The notes: generated by a model from the sequence alone, not told the origin. Positions 10,213-24,165 are shown, counted from the stretch's first letter. The stretch: DNA of 64,000 bases from Watersipora subatra (GCF_963576615.1 NC_088711.1:5146001-5210000); one strand, 5' to 3'. Made by a program: numbers and translations.

Positions 10213-13200
10213 CTTGTAGTTAAAACTTTGCTACAATATTATAACATTGTTAGATAAACATAACTTCTCTACAAAAGCTGATTATCACTCAGAGGTATTG
10301 AAGAAATCTTTGGCTAGATTTTCATATGAATACTGCAATTTTAGTGGTTGTGGTTGCTTTATTGATTTTACTCGTACATATAAAAGGAGTCTCTTTTTCT
10401 ATATAGGTAAAATTAATAGCGCAAACAAACATATTCAATACAATATCAATTTAAACAATAATGACAAGTAATATAGGAGTAGAATTACAGTCTTAATTGA
10501 TAATGGTGATTAATTTTCAATTGGGAATGCAGAGGTTAAAATAAGGTATCCGGTATGGCCTAAGTTAGAGGTTAACATAAGTTCCAACTTGTATACTTGG
10601 TGTGATCTTTTAATTTCCACAAGCATCAACTTTTAGTAGACATATTTGATATCAAACTGCTGTTCATCAAGCTTATTACAACTGCACAGAGAGACTGCAC
10701 CAATAGACAGACAGATCATTATTTACCTGCAGGTTACATCCAGTCAACACGCAGCAGCGGATGATTATGATGATTAGTACTACAACAACGATGGCTGTTG
10801 TCACAAACAGAATCATCTTCACAGCGTCACTCTCATATCTTTTGTCTCCATCTCCAACACCAAGCAACCCCTTCCCTATACAATGTATAAGATTACTTCA
10901 TTCAAGCAACACACTTGCATGTGAAATCATTGTGAGCAACGAATAAACGGTTCAACGTTAGCTGCTATTAGAAAATGTGCAAAAGTAAGCTAAATTAGTT
11001 TAGGTCTTGCAGAGCAAAAACTTGTGTCATCCCAGCCCCAGGTCTGGCAGAAGGTAAGAATATAGTGGTGTTGCACCATGAGTACCTGGCCTTGGTGTCA
11101 CAGCAGACGGCGTAGAAGGTATACTTTCTAAAACACAACATAAATCCTGTAAGACCTCATTATTATAAATAGTGTGGCGTGTAGTATAATAGGATTTCCC
11201 GGAATGCAAGAACAACTTGGCTACATAGCCTGTGAGACCACGAAGTCGATTCATTTATAAATGTACATTAGTAAAAGATTATTTAATATTATAAGTGACA
11301 AAGTGCCTAATATAGTGTATAATAATTTTGCGATGCGCTAACGAACCGATCAGCCTCTTGATCAACTAATCAAGCTTTTGACTACAAAATGGAGTGCTCT
11401 TTTTTGAACGACAAAAAAAGGGCACAAAAGGATAAATGTGTTACAACATCCTTTCAAAGAGCTTTCTCATCTGTAGAAGTGGTTGGCAACATGTCTGGAC
11501 AGGATAAGACTGGCTTCCTTATAAAATAAAACTTGTGTCTGAACAATCAGTAATTGGTAGTGTTCATGTATGCAACTTTGGCGACTACCAAGACAGAATA
11601 TTAACGGCTATACTGTTTGTGTACTCATCTAGCCACAGAGAATATAGATGTATGCTTCATATGAGAGCGTATCTTGTAATCTGTTAGCATTTAGCAAACT
11701 TTGTTCCCAAGCTCAAAAATACAACTCCCTGCTGCCTAGATTACATAGAATAGTTGAAGATAGAAGAATTGTAAAAACCAATATGTCATTTAGTGAGAGA
11801 CGCGTGTCAAGCCAACAATTGTGCCCTTCAGAGTCAATTTTGTGAGAGAAAACGTAGTACAAAGTGAGATAAACTCACAATGAGCGTATAAAAATAATTA
11901 CTTTAAAGCTGACTTGTGTGGGATTCAGGAGGGAATATAAGACAGCTGAACTAATACTTAATGCTTATTTAGGAAAATACAAAAATATCACTATATTCTG
12001 AAAAAGTTTTGTTTGATAATAACAGAGCGTTTACATCCGAAAGTGAGTGATAGATCTATTTACAAAGTATGGTGAGATAACTCAATATGAGGCATGATAA
12101 AAGATGATAAAGCCGTCCTTCAATTACACGATAAGATAAATCTAATACTTGTAAGCAGACTACAGCGTTTGACAGATTTACAAACATGCCTTGCTCTAAA
12201 TAATCTATTAGGCACACATCATGTGCGCTTGCAATTAACATGATTTGGTTGCAACTCTAATCTAACTCTAACTGTAACTCTAATCTTAGGATCCTTGTGC
12301 TATGCTGGAGAGCAGTAAGGGTGCCCATGAAAATGAAACCGAATGCCTACAAAGCTTATACATTCACTAAATATAATGCTGACTCTTCAATAATGGTGAG
12401 AGAATCAATGAAAAAGGGTTTATATGAAGGGCAAGTAAGCTTTCATGGTAACAGACCGGTGTGGGAGCATTGTCTGTATAGTTTAGAACAATTGTTTACC
12501 GCTTTTTCTGCTACTAAGTCACACACTTGGACTGTCTAACAGTCAGATGCAATGTATTGTCACCTGTTGGTTTCAACTACTCGCACGAGGATAGATGTTT
12601 AATTCAAAACTTGTCAGGTTTACTTAGTGATTTGGCGGACATGCAAGATATTATTTTGTTCTCAAAGACCCACTTGAGTGCTGTGAAGCAGTCGTGTTGA
12701 ATAAATATTATTCAACAGGACTTATTAAATAAAATTGAATGAAGTACTGCAGAGATTTGCAGAATCATTTTTTGCAATTTTAAGTATTCATCAATATAAA
12801 CAGTTACACACGTACCTGTTGTGGAGGGAGCTGGAGTGGATTTTAGGGCTGTAGAGGATGTTGTAGGGGTAGTAGACATTAAAAGTGTTGTACTTGAAGC
12901 TGATAATGTTGTTGTTGCATTTCCTATAGCTGTAGCACTTGCTGTAGTATTTGCAGCTGCTATACCTGTAGTGATCAGTGTAGCTGCTGAACTTGCTACA
13001 CCTCTCATGGTGCTTGTAGCTGGAATCCCAATAGTTGATATTGTACCTGTAGCTGACATTGTGGTTGTTGTGTCTGTAGTGGACATTGTGGTTGTTGTGT
13101 TTGCAGTTGACATCGTGGTTGTTCGGTCTGTAGTTGATATTGTTGTAATTGGGTCTGTAGTGGACATTGTGGTTATCTGGTCTGTAGTGGACATTGTGGT

Positions 13201-16200
13201 TGTTATGTCTGTAGTAGACATTGTGGTTATTGAGTCTGTAGTGGACATTGTGGTTATTGGGTCTGTAGTGGACATTGTGGTTATTGGGTCTGTAGTGGAC
13301 ATTGTGGTTGTTGTGTTTGTAGTGGACATTGTGGTTATTGAGTCTGTAGTGGACATTGTGGTTATTGGGTCTGTAGTGGACATTGTGGTTACTGGGTCTG
13401 TAGTGGACATTGTGGTTGTAGTGTCTGTAGTGGACATTGTGGTTATTGAGTCTGTAGTGGACATTGTGGTTATTGGGTCTGTAGTGGACATTGTGGTTAT
13501 TGGGTCTGTAGTGGACATTGTGGTTGTTGAGTCTGTAGTGGACATTGAGGTTATTGGGTCTGTAGTTGATAAAGAAATTGATGAATCTGTAGCTGACATT
13601 GTGGTTGTTGAATCTGCAGAAAACATTGTGATCTGGCTTGTGGCTGTTTGGCCTGTAGTTGATCTTGCGGTTGTTTGGTGTACAGTTGACATTGTGGCTG
13701 GTGGGTTTGCAATTGATAAAGGGACTGTTGAATCTGTAGTTGACATAATGGTTAGACCATCTGTAGTTGACATAGTGGTTAGAACATCTGTTGTTGACAT
13801 AATGGTTAGAACATCTGTAGTTGACATAGTAGTTAGACAATCTGTTGTTGACATAGTGGCTGTTGTCTCTACAGTAGATTCTTTAGCCAATTTACCTACA
13901 ATGATTGTTGTAGCTTTGGTACTGATACACAATACTGTTGTGGAAGTACCTGTTGATGTGGTTAAAGCTGTGACACTTGTAATTGTAGATCTTGAATGTT
14001 TTATAATAGTTATTCTGATTTTAGTTGCAGTAGCTGTTGTGTCTATTGCATCTGTAGTGACGAATGACGTAACCTTTATGACTCACAGCATGAATGCATC
14101 GCACTAGAGTGATACAGAGCAAAAAAGGTGAAACGGACCTAATACAACAGTCTTCATTTGTTGATATTTACTATAAACACTAACTATATGCCTTAAACAC
14201 ACTATCATCAAGATTCCGCAGTTAAATGAATGACAGGGATCATCAAAAGCTCAGCAGCATATATTATTTTAAAATATATTAACTAGCAAGAATGTGGAAA
14301 CAGCAAATGACTGCGTTTGAGCTCTGCATCAAGAGTTACACGGATTGCAGATTCAATCTACAGGTATGTCATAACATGGTCAGTATTCTGTGTAAAATAC
14401 CTTAGCCTGTCATCTTCCTAAGCATGCATTTGCAGTTATTGTTAAACATACTGACACTTCCACACCTGGCTTATTAGTGATAAACTTTCAAGTGTTCATT
14501 CAAACAACATCCAGACTAAACATGAAACTATAGTTTTTACAGGCGTTCCTACTTGTAGTTGACGTGATGGTTTTGACTGGAAACGCGGGACTTTCTGCCA
14601 AATCTTCATCTAAAATAAAGATGTAGAATATTTGAAATGCTTACATACTTGAAAAGCTTACCTGACAAGTAATTTAATGTCATCAATTTAAAATATCAAC
14701 AAATTGATGTTAACATGCCTAATATTGTAAAGAATGTAATAATTTGATTATGATTGAAAGTTATTATACAAGTGTGACTTGAAAGAGATTGCCACATAAG
14801 GTTGCAATTGGGAAACATAACACAGAGTATTGCATGTTCTGCATAGCAAAGTCCGTTTGTGGTGCAATAAAACACAATTTTGGTATATTTCATTAGTTTG
14901 ATGTGTTATTGAGATTAATTGCTTTTGTTTCAATGTAATTTAAGATATGGCCATGCTGTTACACTTGTCATACACTTTAATTGTATATGGTTCACTTTAA
15001 TTACATTTATTGAAGAGCAGAGACATCACAAGCAACCAGTTCTAAGAGCAATTACCAACTGATGATAAACAATACAAAGGCCACTACATCCAGCTAATAC
15101 ACAAACTAAGTCAGTGCGGTATAAACCACAAATTGGTGAACTTGATGACATTGTAACAGCATGATGTACATAATATCATAACAACATTCATAACCAAGGC
15201 TTACCCGCATGTTGTTTTAGCCTCACTACTTATACTAAGAACATTATTGTGACGCACCTATGGCACCGTCCCCATCATCATCTATGCCGTTATGAAGTTC
15301 TTCATCAATCGATCCATCACAGTCATTGTCTACTCCATCATTAACCAGACTTGCGGAGGTTTTACAGTAAGAGCCAGTCTTTGCCAGTCTCATTCCTGAA
15401 GATAAATACTAACCATCTCAACATACATATACAGGAGTAAACCTTGCCAATAGTAACAGAGGCGGATGCTATGATGGTGCCTTTATATTCTCAAAGAAGT
15501 AAGGCAGGTGTCATAAGGGTGCCTCTATTCTCGAAAAACTAAGGCTTCTAAAGTGCACAACTTCACCAACCACACATGTACCTCCAAACCAAATAGACAA
15601 CGCATGTTGACTTTAGCTGTGGGAAGTAAAGACAAGTAACTCAACAGAAATCAGCTCTAAAGAATTGTGGCAAACGATCTCACTGCGTTAGGCGCACCAA
15701 CCTGCTGGGAATCCATACGTCTCAAGATCTCCATGTCCATACATCATAGCATATATGGTTACAGTTGGGTTTGCATGGTTAATACTATGAGTGCCATTTA
15801 TGACAGCAATCGTTCTTGCAGAATAACCAGTGTTTCCTATGACCTGCCAGTCACTCTGAACCTGCATTATACCATTTTTTCCTCGTAAGAGCTGGGAATC
15901 GCAGCCAGGTTTTATAGCGTAACAGAAAAACAAGCTAGCATCTGTTTGACCTATAATATTCAGTTTGTCAATAAACAAGGAACTACTGTCTCATTTTCAG
16001 AAATCAATCTAAAGATAGAATTACTGCTATTTATGCAATGTTTAGACTAACTTGTCACGATATATTTTTACAGTTGACCTTTATTTATTCCGACACTAAA
16101 ATAAACTTGTTCTCTCCTAAACCTCTTATCTATAAATAGTTCAAAAAGAGGGACGACTCTACATTGACGATTTTGAAATAGCTACATATAGTTGTGAAAG

Positions 16201-19200
16201 TGGGTAGTCTTTTGGACCAGAGAAAAAGAGACTACAAATGTAATGCAACTACCTACAACTTGGTGAGAAGATGTCACATGCAAGATTAGCCATGCAACAA
16301 GAACACCTACCCAACTATTGTTATAGAAAGTATCCCCTTCTTTCAGATTGAGTTGCTGAAGAGTGGTGTTTAGAGCAGCACCGTTCAACAGGATGCCATC
16401 TCGCTCTCCGCTCTTCATTATTATGTTTACGTAGTTTCTGACACAGACATAACAAGTAGTGACAACTCCCGAAATGGGATCAATATAACAACCTTAAACA
16501 AGATGATTATAGCCTTTTACAGACAAATGTTAATAATAGCAAAACAATCATGTGGTTGATGGCATGATCACTGAATATGTCTATTATCTATATAGAAGTG
16601 GGTAAGTGTTACCGGTAAGACGAACTAATTCCAGCCGGGGTTGTAAAAGTGTAATAGTTGGCATATTGCTCCTTAGCGGGGACGATAGCCATAAGTGGGT
16701 CAGCCCTTGTCCCATCAGCCTTACCTGCAAACATAACAGAGGATCTGATTCTAGTAACTATATAACTTATTAGAAGAACTTTTTAAATCTGTTGTTACCT
16801 GTGCTTTGATATTTGATACCAACTTTTTTTGTCATTGGAATTTCAGCAGTCAAAAATGTCTGAAATGGGAGTTGTCAGCACTCTATCATAAAAATGTTTA
16901 GTGCATTGATGTTATTTCTGCGGGGAAAATGAGTCTCACCTTGCAATTTTACTGGGGAAAATGCTACAATTGAATTAAAACCTAAAAATCTATAAAATAT
17001 GATCTAGTGCTTTGCAAGTGAATTTTTATGATAATGAAACAACTTGCTACAGAATTGATACAAAATTGATGGTGGGCCTATCAACATTAATAAAGCCTTG
17101 ATTATTCTCATCTCAACATATCTGTTGTGGGTAGTGAATATATGGCTAATGACGCCGGCAAAGAGACTTGCCTGTCTCTGAATACTGAGCAATGAGCACA
17201 GCCTTTGAGGCGATGACTTGGGTTACTTGTGTCGCGTTGGTAACCAGTTCCTTGAACTCCCCAGTAGATTTCAGCACTTCTGATGAACTACTATTATACT
17301 CATTTGATGAACTGTAGACATCAACGGTGACATTGTCATCCGCAGCTGTTCAAAAGTACAATTACATGTAGACAAGAATGGCTATCCACAATCTAGCCAA
17401 TAGCAACAAAACTCATAATAACATAAATACTAAAACCTAGAAATAACAGACCTACACGTTTGTTAGTACTATCGCTGTTTTGCTATTAGGTCTAATGTGA
17501 GTTACAAGTATGTCTGCTTTTAACAGGCAATAAAATAATGCTCACCAATTATCCTAAGGATGGATCTCTGTCTTTCAACAAAATTAGAAATAAGAAACTC
17601 TCTGCCCAGCTTATCCAAAGGAGGAATCATCTCCATTAGATGATCTCCTGATTTGGTATGTGCGATTGATGTCTTTTTGTTACCTAGAGACAATAGTTAG
17701 TTATTTTTATTAAAAGCACATCTAGTATGTTAGTCTCCTTTTCACAATAATTGCATGTAAGAGTCATGAAGGACCAACAGGGGTAAAATACCTGATAGCA
17801 CGGCAATAGGCTTGTCTGCTGACACCAAAGCACCCGTCAGGTCATCAACATTAGCTGTAACCAAAATGGATACATACAGCATTATTTTATTATTTTAGTC
17901 CTAACAGTGCAATATTAGATATAATACAGTCTTTCTTCAGACCTTAAGTTATCAAGCTGTACACAGTGGATCATGAGCTAAAGCTATCAAACAATATATT
18001 CTATTCGCACAAAATGTTCTCTTTGAATTTTGAATACAATAAGCATTTGATTGCGAGAATTGTCCTCTCATAGCATCTCTTACATTTAAGCATAGATATA
18101 TAAACCTTATATATCTATGCATTTAAGAAATTCCAAATGTGCTGGGGTGACCATTAGTAATCTAAGCTTTAACAAATCTATCAACTTGTCATTATATAAA
18201 GTGATATCCACCTAGTCTTACCTGCTTCTGTAGCTCGTCTCACTCTGCTAAGTTGTCCCTCTTCATCGAGGGATCGTCTTCTTCTCCCAGACTTAATGTA
18301 ATCTCCTTTGTACTGGTAGACTTGACCACGATTCAATGAGAAATTGTTCTTGATGACTTGTCCTCGCAGAGTGATATTTATATTGGTGTTGTCATACACC
18401 GGACTGACCACTGTATACAGGTTTTCATAATTATATGATAGTAATAGCACAAACTGGATGTATTTGTGTGGCTTCAAGACGTTCAGCCCCAAAGACTATA
18501 TGTACTGTAGCAAACCACAGTCTCATTTTTATGTACATGTTCAACATGTACTGAACACTGCTTCCAAGGGTATTTTAGATTCGCTACAGTAACTGTAAAA
18601 GGCATGCATATGAAAAGTAGCTGATTGAAATTGCGAACTTTTCAAAAACAAAAATAACAATAAGTTCTGTCATTTGCCATGTTATTTGACAAAAAATGGT
18701 GCGGGATAACCGCGTAGACTGTGAGTAGTACCTGTACATTCTTTGATGAATAAGTAAAGCCATAGCCTGAGATCTTTATGATAGTTGATGTTTGTAGACT
18801 AAGAACTGTAGATACCGTGAAACCTCTATGTAAATGACATGGCGCTCTAATTTTCAACTTTTCCCTTACAATAGTGGTGGGTTATTAAAGGTGATGTTCA
18901 AATAGAGGGTGGTGTTGTATCTTTTGAATAGCTCATCAGAATTTTGAGAAAATAAAATTAAACCCTTAGCTATTACCTGCAATTAACCTACAATGAATTT
19001 ATAGCCTGCGTTGCAAATTGTTGGAGCTGTCGATTTTTTATTTCATTCTAAATTTGAAGGCATATTTTTATTTTATAACTATATTTAACAATACTGCATA
19101 AAAGCTTATTGCCCTCATGTTTGCGACAGTTTGCAGCCAAAACTGACTTTTTATACACGATAGAGGTGAAGTTATAAGCTTTGATCCATCAAATGTTAAG

Positions 19201-22200
19201 TTTAGGTAACGACAATGATGCTACCAGTTATTACGCTATAAATCTGCAAATTTACAAGTTGTATAAAATTAATCTATTAAACGCTACAAATATATATTCA
19301 AAAACAAATGACAAACGAACCATATTTATAATACAGGCAGAAACAAAAATTAACATTTGGAAACGAAAATCTCAGCATTGTTTGCTCGGTCAAATGCGTT
19401 CTGATTTCTGCCTTTGTATGGACCCATTTCATCGTCTTTTGGCTGTTCAATACCTTCCACAAAACCTCTGACCTCAACTTTTCTTCTGCACTGCTGAACT
19501 ACTCGATATTAGCATCCAAACAACTTTTTAGCAGAGTAAAACTTATGTTGTTGCCATTTAGAGTACACTCTATGCACAAATGAAGAGAAACTTTTAGCCA
19601 CGTGTAAGCTTATGCATGCGTGCTCAGCAAAAGGTTTAACCTCATGATATCAATGCAGATTCCATCGTAATTGCTGAACCGTTTTTAATACACCTCAAAA
19701 AATCTAAACCGAGTTAAACAAATAACTACTACTAGCCTGGTACGGTATACCACTACTACTACCACTACTACTACTACTATACCAATTACTACTACGGTTA
19801 ATAATTATTTCTATGGTGTTGCTTTCAAATTTTACCAAAAAACTGTAAAGCTTTGGAGTTAAAAAATGGACTTTAATACAAACAGCAACAACAAAAGAAT
19901 TAGTTGTTATCGATGTAACCGAGTCATCATTAGTACCATTTTGTGGACATTTTTCTACTGATAATTTGCTATGATGGGTTCATGAAAATCAAAGCATGTC
20001 AAAGTGGCGGTCAAATAGGAGTCACGATCAATTAAAAGGTAGCGCCCAATTTCTCAACCCCTCTCCTATAGTGGATGCCAAATAGAGGTAGCCTTCAAAA
20101 AAAGGTGATGTTTAAATAGGGATTTTACTGTAACTAAATGATTGCGGTATAACAAATACATTTGATGAATGCTAAAATAATTGAATTGGATTCATTAGTG
20201 AACTGTTCTCTTGATGATAGAATAATTACCGTGTCAAACGTTCATAAAAAAACTGCATAAGGAAGATAACTCCAAGTTAAAGGATACACACCATTCGAAA
20301 GGTTGTTTATAGTACACCGTAATTCGATAATAGATATTTTCAGATACTTGGTCAAGTGTACCTCTCTAGGGTTTATGTAAGTAATTTGAAATACCCAAAT
20401 GCTTGATAAAAATATAAAAATGAAAAGTCAAACAAACATTTCTAACAACCTAAAGTAAACGTTTCCAGCGGACAGAAAACAATAAAGTTGCTGACATGAT
20501 TGTTCTACTAAAATGTGCATCATAGTAAGATGCCGCTCAATGTTTTTTTAAATTTTTTAAATGTATGTAACGCTAACAATAAACATTGAGACACTGAGAG
20601 AACAGAGTTGAACTAACTTTGCAAACTTTTAAATGTAAAACACAAATAGAACTTATTATCATTAAGAATTTAATCAGCATGTAGTAAAATAGAAATGAAG
20701 TCTGCGGTGCTACAACGTGCAAGGAAAATACTTGAAGTATGTCATTCAGTACAGCTGTCAGTTGAAGATATTTAGCTGTGATAAATCAAGACTCATACAA
20801 AATAGGTTCCAAGTTAAATAAACCAGCTGAAAAAACTCAGCAAGCATGTCACTTCTATTCTGGAAAGATGAGAGAAGAACAACTTGATGAGCCAGAAAAC
20901 TCACCTAGCAATGTTCCAGAAACTGATTTCGTCGTCTGCCAACAAGGAATCACATAAGAGAGTCCAAGGACATCCGTAGGTAATGCGAGAAAAACATCTG
21001 CGCTCTTGTACTGCAATGGTATAAATGTAATTAGAGAGAAGCAATAGTATAAATTAGAGCTGCACAACGGTTAAAAAAGATTAATTGTGATTAATAACTG
21101 GTCTGAACCAGTTATTCTTCGATTAATCTTAGAATTAATCTAGCCAAAACCTGAATATTTGAAAACAAATGATACAGCTACATATAAACTAATTACATTT
21201 GAGACAATAATTGTTAACAGGAGTACATGTTATGTACAATGTACATAAATTACAATGTATTAATTAGTATGAATATGAAAATAGTCCATGAAAGTCTATA
21301 ATTAAGCCAGTCAAAAGTTGAGGCAGGACCTTTTTTCACGTTTACCGAATGAAGAGATGCCCTCTCCTTACATACAACATTGCCAGCTTTAGAGAATAGC
21401 CGCTCACAGGAGACAGTAGTGGCAGTAGTCAGTAGTAGTAGTTATTGTCTGTGACAGCTGGTGAAAAATTCTGAGCGGTATGCTAAGAATAAGTTAAATG
21501 ATATGCTGTGGTGGTAGGCAAACTCTTTCTGGCATATTTTGCGCTTCACTTTCTTGTTTATGCTTCCAACAACGTATGAAAATGCGTCAACTAGTAGGGA
21601 GGATATTTGTCTGCTTTCATGTTCCAATAAAGTGTCAACCTTATATAACTATTATTCTAAAGCTGAAATATGATGATTTTTTTGAACAAAATGAAGTACA
21701 CGTATAATTTACCTAAAAGATTTTTTAAATATAAACAAAAAATAGACTGTAAGATATTAAATAATACTGAAACAGTTTTTGTTGGTATTACCTAGAAACA
21801 TGTTCAAACTACTAACAACATGGCCGCTTCAACTAGATCTTCGAGGTGCTTTTTTCGTTGTATAAAAAAGTTTTACGTTAGTGACTCACTTAGTGTTTTC
21901 ATAGTTGAGTGCAAGATAGTTGTGGTTGTATTTAATTGGTAAGAAAGTGTTGCTTGTCATAATATTTATTTGTTAGTAAATTAAATGGTAGTAACCTGCT
22001 ATGTTAACGTCATATTTTGGCAGACGCCGAGCCACGAATGTATATTGGATGTTTTATATACTCACATATAATTATTCTTATATGATGTATCTTTAACATA
22101 TTGGGTCTGTCTTTGTTATGTATCCTTTCGCTAATAGGCCTACTTTGTTAGTTTAAACGTTATTAAGCCAACTTATACGGTCCAGGAAAAAATATATGTA

Positions 22201-24165
22201 GGGTATATATAGGGAGCGCTCTCTCTAGAGGAGCAGAATAGGTGCAGCTCCTGGACTAATGAAAATCCTTCGGAATAAAACAAATGAAAAACCATACTCA
22301 CTTCTCTTACAATTTATGTAACAATTATTACAACCTAGATCATGCCTGAGTAAAGACTGGAAAAATCATTTACAATATATTAAACATTACAAAAAACCAC
22401 ATCATGATCATCACCTCGGTTGCATTTTATTTGAAGATTAATCGGCTCAACTCACTTAATCGTGTATTTGTATTGATCGAGTTAATCGTTTCATTAACAC
22501 GATCATTGCGCAGCTCTAGTATAAATGCATCAGATGCTAAATGATAGCCTAAAATAGTACACAAAGAAAAAGTACCGGGAACTAAAATTCACATTTACCA
22601 ATCCACCATAGCCAACATCTCAACTCACCTGTCTGTTGCTGCCAAAAACTACCACATCATCACTTGCCATGAGCACTTGACTTTTATTATTTGTTGTTTC
22701 AAACTGGTCATCCATGAGTTGCTCTTTATCAACTGCTAGCTTGACAACTTCACCTTGTGATACACTCCCGTACTGCATGCAACAGGCAAACAATAGCAGT
22801 AGCTACATTACTCGTGAGTGCAGACTGCATTCATATCAGTTTCACAACCAATCAAGCAATTGTAGCCACCATTTAACTCGAGATAAAGATAAAAAGTTAC
22901 ATAAGACTAATTACAGAGGCAAAAGTGATAACTAATCAGTTTTATTTTATTCCTTGTTTTAAGGAGACAAAAATTATTATGTTCTACAACAGAAATTAGA
23001 AACGCTAAGCTGGTTCATACTTGTACTCTCCACCCTGTACTCACCTAGGACTACTGCACAAAAAACTTTATTGTCACTCTATGGCTATTGTAACTTACAA
23101 TCTACGGTATACATAAATCTCAAAGTTTGTCGGTATCTCCTTCGGTATGTCCGGTATGTCTGGCAATAGCTATTAAAATCTTGGAAATAAAAGCTCACAA
23201 TCTGCTAGGTTTGAACATAAGAAAATTACAACCACAATTTCGACCGTGCATTTAGCCACCAAGCTACGCTGTTCTTGTGAACATAACGCTATTATCAACA
23301 TGCTGTATACCCTATGCACACGCTTAATGTGTACTTTTGATTATTAACTAATATTACCTTTTGCTTTTCATGCAAACATTTGTATTATCTCGAGTAGGAA
23401 TAGCTTTTAAATTCTCTCTTCATTCGGTCAGACAAAGTACTAGACAAAAACAGTTTGATATCTGATTTTTACATTTGTACCAGCATCGAGAGGTACCAGT
23501 ATCATCGCATTCAAAGTTTTGATGGATAGCCTCCGCTAGAACAATAACCTTTTTTATACACACAAACTTCTATGCATGAATTGTTTTTATTAATTCAACA
23601 TTTTCAGAATTTCTATTTTGTTTTCTCAGTTTGTATTAATTGTATCATTACCAAATCATCTTTTACTGTAATCGTAGCAAACCCGACTTAATTTTGCTGT
23701 TACTTGCTAATCATTTCATATTTACATTTAAGCCCTTTTATAGTTGTTTTATTTGTTTCTTAATTTATTTGACCTGCACAAAACATTTTCCTCATAATAT
23801 GAAGTTTGTAAGTTACAGTTGTTTGACAAAGTTTGAAAACCTTTACAGTTGTTTGAATTTTTTTTCTTAATTTATTTAAACTGCACAAAACACTTTTCCC
23901 ATGGTATGTAGTTTGAAAGTTAGAATGGCAACTGTTGTTATGTGTTAAAGAAAAATATTTTTTCTGAGCAAAGACTTTTATTACCCGGTCATTAAACTCT
24001 CGTAGACTGCAAAACTGACCTTGACCTTACTCCCGGATGTAAAGTTAAAGGAAACTGGACCTTCCCTCTGTGTTGTAACAAAGACTTCGAGATGAACAGT
24101 ACCTTTTTTCTGAATTTTAGTCACTCCAAAGGCAAAGATAAACTCTGTTCCCTCATTATCAGGGA
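10155..24165 (-). CDS. IgGFc-binding-domain mucin, 3' duplicated unit with transmembrane tail
   Basis: Exons, in transcript order: 24020-24165, 22629-22772, 20905-21010, 18222-18410, 17792-17854, 17546-17683, 17172-17345, 16613-16724, 16311-16437, 15702-15861, 15258-15395, 14553-14609, 12816-14051, 11086-11127, 10727-10875, 10155-10212. Splice phases agree throughout. The first twelve encode the IgGFc_binding N-terminal domain (DNEGTEFIFAFG, DVFLALPTDVLGLSYVIPCW, SADKPIAVLSG, GDHLMEMIPPLD, ETYGFPAG) and an acidic repeat (DNDCDGSIDEELHNGIDDDG), likely calcium-binding. A Thr/Ser mucin tract, a stalk exon, one transmembrane segment and a basic-start cytoplasmic tail follow. The tail exon ends in phase 1, so more exons exist that I cannot find. 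The unit has no signal exon of its own. It may be transcribed from the exon at 33775-33853, whose phase fits. Extracellular, adhesion or mucosal roles are known for the family; the role here is inference. Confidence 0.8.
10727..10875 (-). CDS. Transmembrane exon of the 3' unit
   Basis: The acceptor is TTGTATAG and the donor GTAAATAA. After a Gly- and charge-rich stretch (GVGDGDKRYESDAVK) comes a single strongly hydrophobic helix (MILFVTTAIVVVVLIIIIIR) followed by RCC. This makes the long form a type I membrane protein if it has the signal peptide. Phase 1 in, phase 0 out. Confidence 0.75.
11086..11127 (-). CDS. Short stalk exon between mucin tract and membrane segment
   Basis: A 42-nt phase 1-1 exon (acceptor GTGTTTTAG, donor GTACTCAT) encodes SIPSTPSAVTPRP, a Pro/Ser/Thr stalk. 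Being symmetrical, it could be skipped without a frame change. Confidence 0.65.
12816..14051 (-). CDS. Mucin exon of the 3' unit (TTMSTTD repeats)
   Basis: About twenty copies of a nine-residue unit of the type TTMSTTDPI (27 bp) are flanked by non-repetitive Thr/Ser/Ala-rich sequence and end APSTTG before donor GTACGTGT. The dense Thr/Ser predicts O-glycosylation. Two in-frame acceptors are possible: CACTACAG at 14052 (long form) and TTTTCTGCAG at 13614, the one matching the 5' unit, which would start the exon at 13613. The opposite strand is open over the same interval only because the repeat unit is a multiple of three. Confidence 0.72.
18813..20133. mobile_element. pogo/mariner-like non-autonomous element (copy 1)
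   Basis: The ends read TACCGTGAAACCTCTATG and, inverted, TTACAGTAAAATCCCTATTT. Inner boxes of the type CAAATAGAGGTGG repeat near both ends. The CAGT-AAACCTCTAT style end and TA flanks resemble pogo/Tigger-type Tc1-mariner elements. It lies in the intron between exons 20905-21010 and 18222-18410. A homologous copy sits at the same place in the other unit, so it predates the duplication. Confidence 0.6.
21055..22518 (-). mobile_element. hAT element with 8-bp target duplication, decayed transposase
   Basis: The ends are TAGAGCTGCACAA and, inverted, TAGAGCTGCGCAA, flanked by GTATAAAT on both sides (21047-21054, 22519-22526). The paralogous intron at 32316-32323 has one GTATAAAT and no insert, a clean empty site. 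On the minus strand about 21430-21330 reads SCERLFSKAGNVVCKERASL, the hAT C-terminal dimerisation motif; the rest of the transposase is missing, so it is a deletion derivative. Confidence 0.88.
23101..24003. mobile_element. Helitron-like element in intron 2 of the 3' unit
   Basis: It starts TCTACGGTATACATAAATCT and resembles elements at 35996 and 51525 along its length (CAAAGTTTGT, GGTATGTC, TAGTTTGAAAGTTAGAATGG, TTTATTACCCGG). The other unit lacks it (GTAACTTATTG joins almost directly to the exon side at about 32920). Its CTAG end is eroded. It sits some 15-25 bp from the donor of exon 24020-24165. Confidence 0.6.

Noticed and set aside
12250-12290. Telomere-like CTAACTCTAACTGTAACTC
   Set aside because: Only a few imperfect copies and not the TTAGGG unit of animals.
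12821-14107. 428-residue plus-strand frame rich in VDIVVIGSV
   Set aside because: It is the exact antisense of the mucin repeats. The minus strand has correct splice phases on both sides and a paralogous copy; the plus frame has none.
15667-15888. Plus-strand frames at 15667-15888 and 25905-26258 (MANDLTALGAPTC)
   Set aside because: They are antisense to the last IgGFc-domain exon in each unit; the shared sequence reflects the duplication.
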